Source: Pseudomonadota bacterium
GTDB taxonomy: Bacteria > Verrucomicrobiota > Verrucomicrobiia > Chthoniobacterales > UBA6821
Direction of reading: 5' to 3'
NCBI GenBank assembly: GCA_009928265.1
Contig: RFPR01000100.1
Coordinates: 1-7,499 of the forward strand
DNA: 7,499 bases
The translations under genes were made by a program, and so were the position numbers. Below are positions 6,201 to 7,499 of this stretch, in pieces; the stretch's first letter is position 1; each line of letters begins with the position of its first letter. The notes under the pieces were generated by a model, which saw only the letters and a list, made by a program, of their open reading frames with translations, searched no databases and was not told the origin of the DNA.

Positions 6201-7199
6201 CTACGCTTCGGCTTTGAGTTGCCGGGACATGAGGGCCTGCATGAGGCTGGCGGGGGATGCCTGCCCCTGGAGCACGGTATCGACGGCGTCGATGAGAGGG
6301 GCTTCCACCCCGAGTCTGCCGGCGGCGGCATGGGCGCTTGCGGCCGTGGGCACCCCTTCGGCGACCATGCTCATGGAGGCGGTAATGGATTCCAGTGATT
6401 CACCCCGGCCTAGACGGAGGCCGACCTGATGATTCCGGCTCCTTTCGCTGAAGCAGGTGACCATGAGGTCACCAATACCGCTGAGTCCCGAGAAGGTTTC
6501 CCGTCTGCCACCCATGGCGGTGCCGAGTCGCGTCATTTCGGCGAGCGAGCGGGTGACCAGTGCCGCCTTGGCATTCTCTCCCAGCCCGAGGCCGTCGGAG
6601 ACGCCCGCCGCGATGGCGAAAACGTTCTTGAGCGCCCCGCCGAGCTGGATGCCACGCAGGTCGCTACTCGTGTAGGCGCGGAAAGTGGTCCCTTCGAAGA
6701 GCGACTGCACCGTGGAGAGGGCGGTCGGGTCGTCACAGCCGATCACCCCGGCAGCAGGAACGCCCTTGGCGATCTCCCCGGCAAGATTCGGTCCGGACAG
6801 GACGGCCAGCGTGGCAGCAGGAAAATTCTCCGCCATCACTTCGCTCATGAGCAGACCACGCTCGCGCTCGATCCCTTTCGTGCAGGAGACCAGCACCGGT
6901 CTGTGTCCGCACGATGCCTCAGCTAGTTGGCGGGTTACTCCGGCCAGATACTTCGAGGGAACAGCCACCAGCAGAATGTCGTTCTGCGCGCATTCCCCGA
7001 GATCGGTGGTCGGTCGGATCGTCTCTGGAAGCTCGATGCCGGGCAGGTATTTCTCGTTGCGACGGGAGGTTCTCAATGCCTCCACATGTACGGGGTCGTG
7101 TCCCCAGATCGGAACGGTCCGGCCCCGGCGCGCCATCAGGAGGGCAAGGGCGGTGCCCCAGCCGCCAGAGCCGATCACGCCAAGGGAGGGAGTATTCAT
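6201..7199 (-). CDS. gpsA: Glycerol-3-phosphate dehydrogenase [NAD(P)+]
   Basis: Cytosolic enzyme reducing dihydroxyacetone phosphate to sn-glycerol-3-phosphate, the backbone for phospholipids; 332 residues, normal length. The Rossmann dinucleotide site is VIGSGGWGTALA (8-19). SCTKGIE (105-111) and LSGPNLAGEIAKGVPAA (134-150) are the family signatures, the second with Asn and Leu where Ser/Thr and Phe are common. Catalytic K191 lies in LGGALKNVFAIAAGVSDG (186-203), followed by GIGDLMVTC (241-249), SRNHQVG (254-260) and VAEG (279-282). The ATG at 7199 is chosen because the Rossmann strand begins five residues later and GAAAGAAGAA precedes it. The frame remains open upstream to 7421, but that extension is the reading-frame shadow of plsY. 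The start overlaps the plsY stop by 4 bases (ATGA), indicating translational coupling. Both products act in sequence in phosphatidic acid synthesis. Confidence 0.97.
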   Translation of the reverse strand: MNTPSLGVIGSGGWGTALALLMARRGRTVPIWGHDPVHVEALRTSRRNEKYLPGIELPETIRPTTDLGECAQNDILLVAVPSKYLAGVTRQLAEASCGHRPVLVSCTKGIERERGLLMSEVMAENFPAATLAVLSGPNLAGEIAKGVPAAGVIGCDDPTALSTVQSLFEGTTFRAYTSSDLRGIQLGGALKNVFAIAAGVSDGLGLGENAKAALVTRSLAEMTRLGTAMGGRRETFSGLSGIGDLMVTCFSERSRNHQVGLRLGRGESLESITASMSMVAEGVPTAASAHAAAGRLGVEAPLIDAVDTVLQGQASPASLMQALMSRQLKAEA

Positions 7200-7499
7200 T
7201 TCTTCTTTCGCTCGAAGCGGGGTTCGGTGCCTGCGCGGAGCCGCACGATGTTGGAGCGATGTCGCCAGATGGCCAGCGCGGCCATCACGACGGAGACGGT
7301 GAAGCCGAGCCAATCGGCGCGGTGGAGTAGCACAAGAATGCCCACGGCTGCAGGCAGTGAGATCGCCGCGACGATCGAGGCAATCGAGACATAGCGTGTC
7401 ACCGTGAACAGCAGCAGCCACATGCCGAGGCAGACGAGGAAGACCGCCAGGGAGAAGAGCCCCACCATCACGCCGGCTGATGAGGCGATCCCTTTGCCC
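7196..7499 (-). CDS. plsY: Glycerol-3-phosphate acyltransferase PlsY (N-terminus outside window)
   Basis: C-terminal portion, about 100 residues, of the multi-pass inner-membrane enzyme that transfers an acyl group from acyl-phosphate to glycerol-3-phosphate, giving lysophosphatidic acid. At the window edge the frame reads GKGIASSAGVM, matching the glycine-rich GGKGVAT-type motif of PlsY. Next come membrane segments (GLFSLAVFLVCLGMWLLLF), the conserved TRYVSIASIVAA stretch, and two more hydrophobic segments. The protein ends in a basic tail, WRHRSNIVRLRAGTEPRF followed by ERKKK; the IWRHRSNIxRLxxGTE ending is typical of the family. A GTG/ATG near 7471-7466 is internal, not the start. The TGA at 7198-7196 overlaps the gpsA ATG. 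The gene is the most upstream visible member of the minus-strand cluster. Confidence 0.93.
   Translation of the reverse strand, partial: GKGIASSAGVMVGLFSLAVFLVCLGMWLLLFTVTRYVSIASIVAAISLPAAVGILVLLHRADWLGFTVSVVMAALAIWRHRSNIVRLRAGTEPRFERKKK

Noticed and set aside
7200..7421. N-terminal extension of gpsA by 74 residues
   Set aside because: The extension is Arg-rich, lies wholly over the plsY C-terminal codons in another frame, and precedes the normal GpsA N-terminus at the 7199 ATG.

Overview
The window is an ordinary-looking piece of bacterial chromosome, GC-rich and densely coding. No intergenic gap exceeds about 130 bases, and I see no tRNA, rRNA, CRISPR array, transposase or phage gene. The gene content points to the Verrucomicrobiota, perhaps a Spartobacteria-like lineage: a large anchored protein with a pseudopilin-like tail, GYF-Yip1 and DUF2752 membrane proteins next to plsY-gpsA, a DUF4410 lipoprotein, and mostly weak or absent Shine-Dalgarno signals. 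That placement is inferred from gene style alone and has not been tested.

Left part (1-1591): a divergent pair. On the minus strand is the N-terminal 264 residues of a sodium:proton antiporter of the ion-transporter superfamily, running off the left edge. On the plus strand is a DUF4410 lipoprotein. Their best start codons overlap in one CATG tetranucleotide (790-793).

Middle (1592-3233): pyruvate kinase (pyk, plus strand) is complete. It has an unusual mixture of residues at the positions that separate K+-dependent from K+-independent enzymes. Downstream, a roughly 100-base imperfect palindrome fills the gap between pyk and the convergent gene that follows.

Right part (3234-7499), all on the minus strand and read from right to left: plsY (partial), gpsA, a GYF-Yip1 membrane protein, a small DUF2752 membrane protein, then a 508-residue anchored protein of unknown function. 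plsY and gpsA overlap by 4 bases and cover the first acylation and the backbone supply of phospholipid synthesis: GpsA makes sn-glycerol-3-phosphate and PlsY acylates it. The two uncharacterised membrane proteins follow at 37 and 9 bases and are probably co-transcribed. The 508-residue gene follows after a 103-base gap carrying a short CTCCGCG-type repeat, so it may be separate.

I did not find a convincing new defence or mobile system. The most useful leads are the palindromic element between convergent genes, the CTCCGCG-type interspersed repeat that overlaps a stop codon, the unknown membrane genes coupled to phospholipid synthesis, and the atypical pyruvate kinase.
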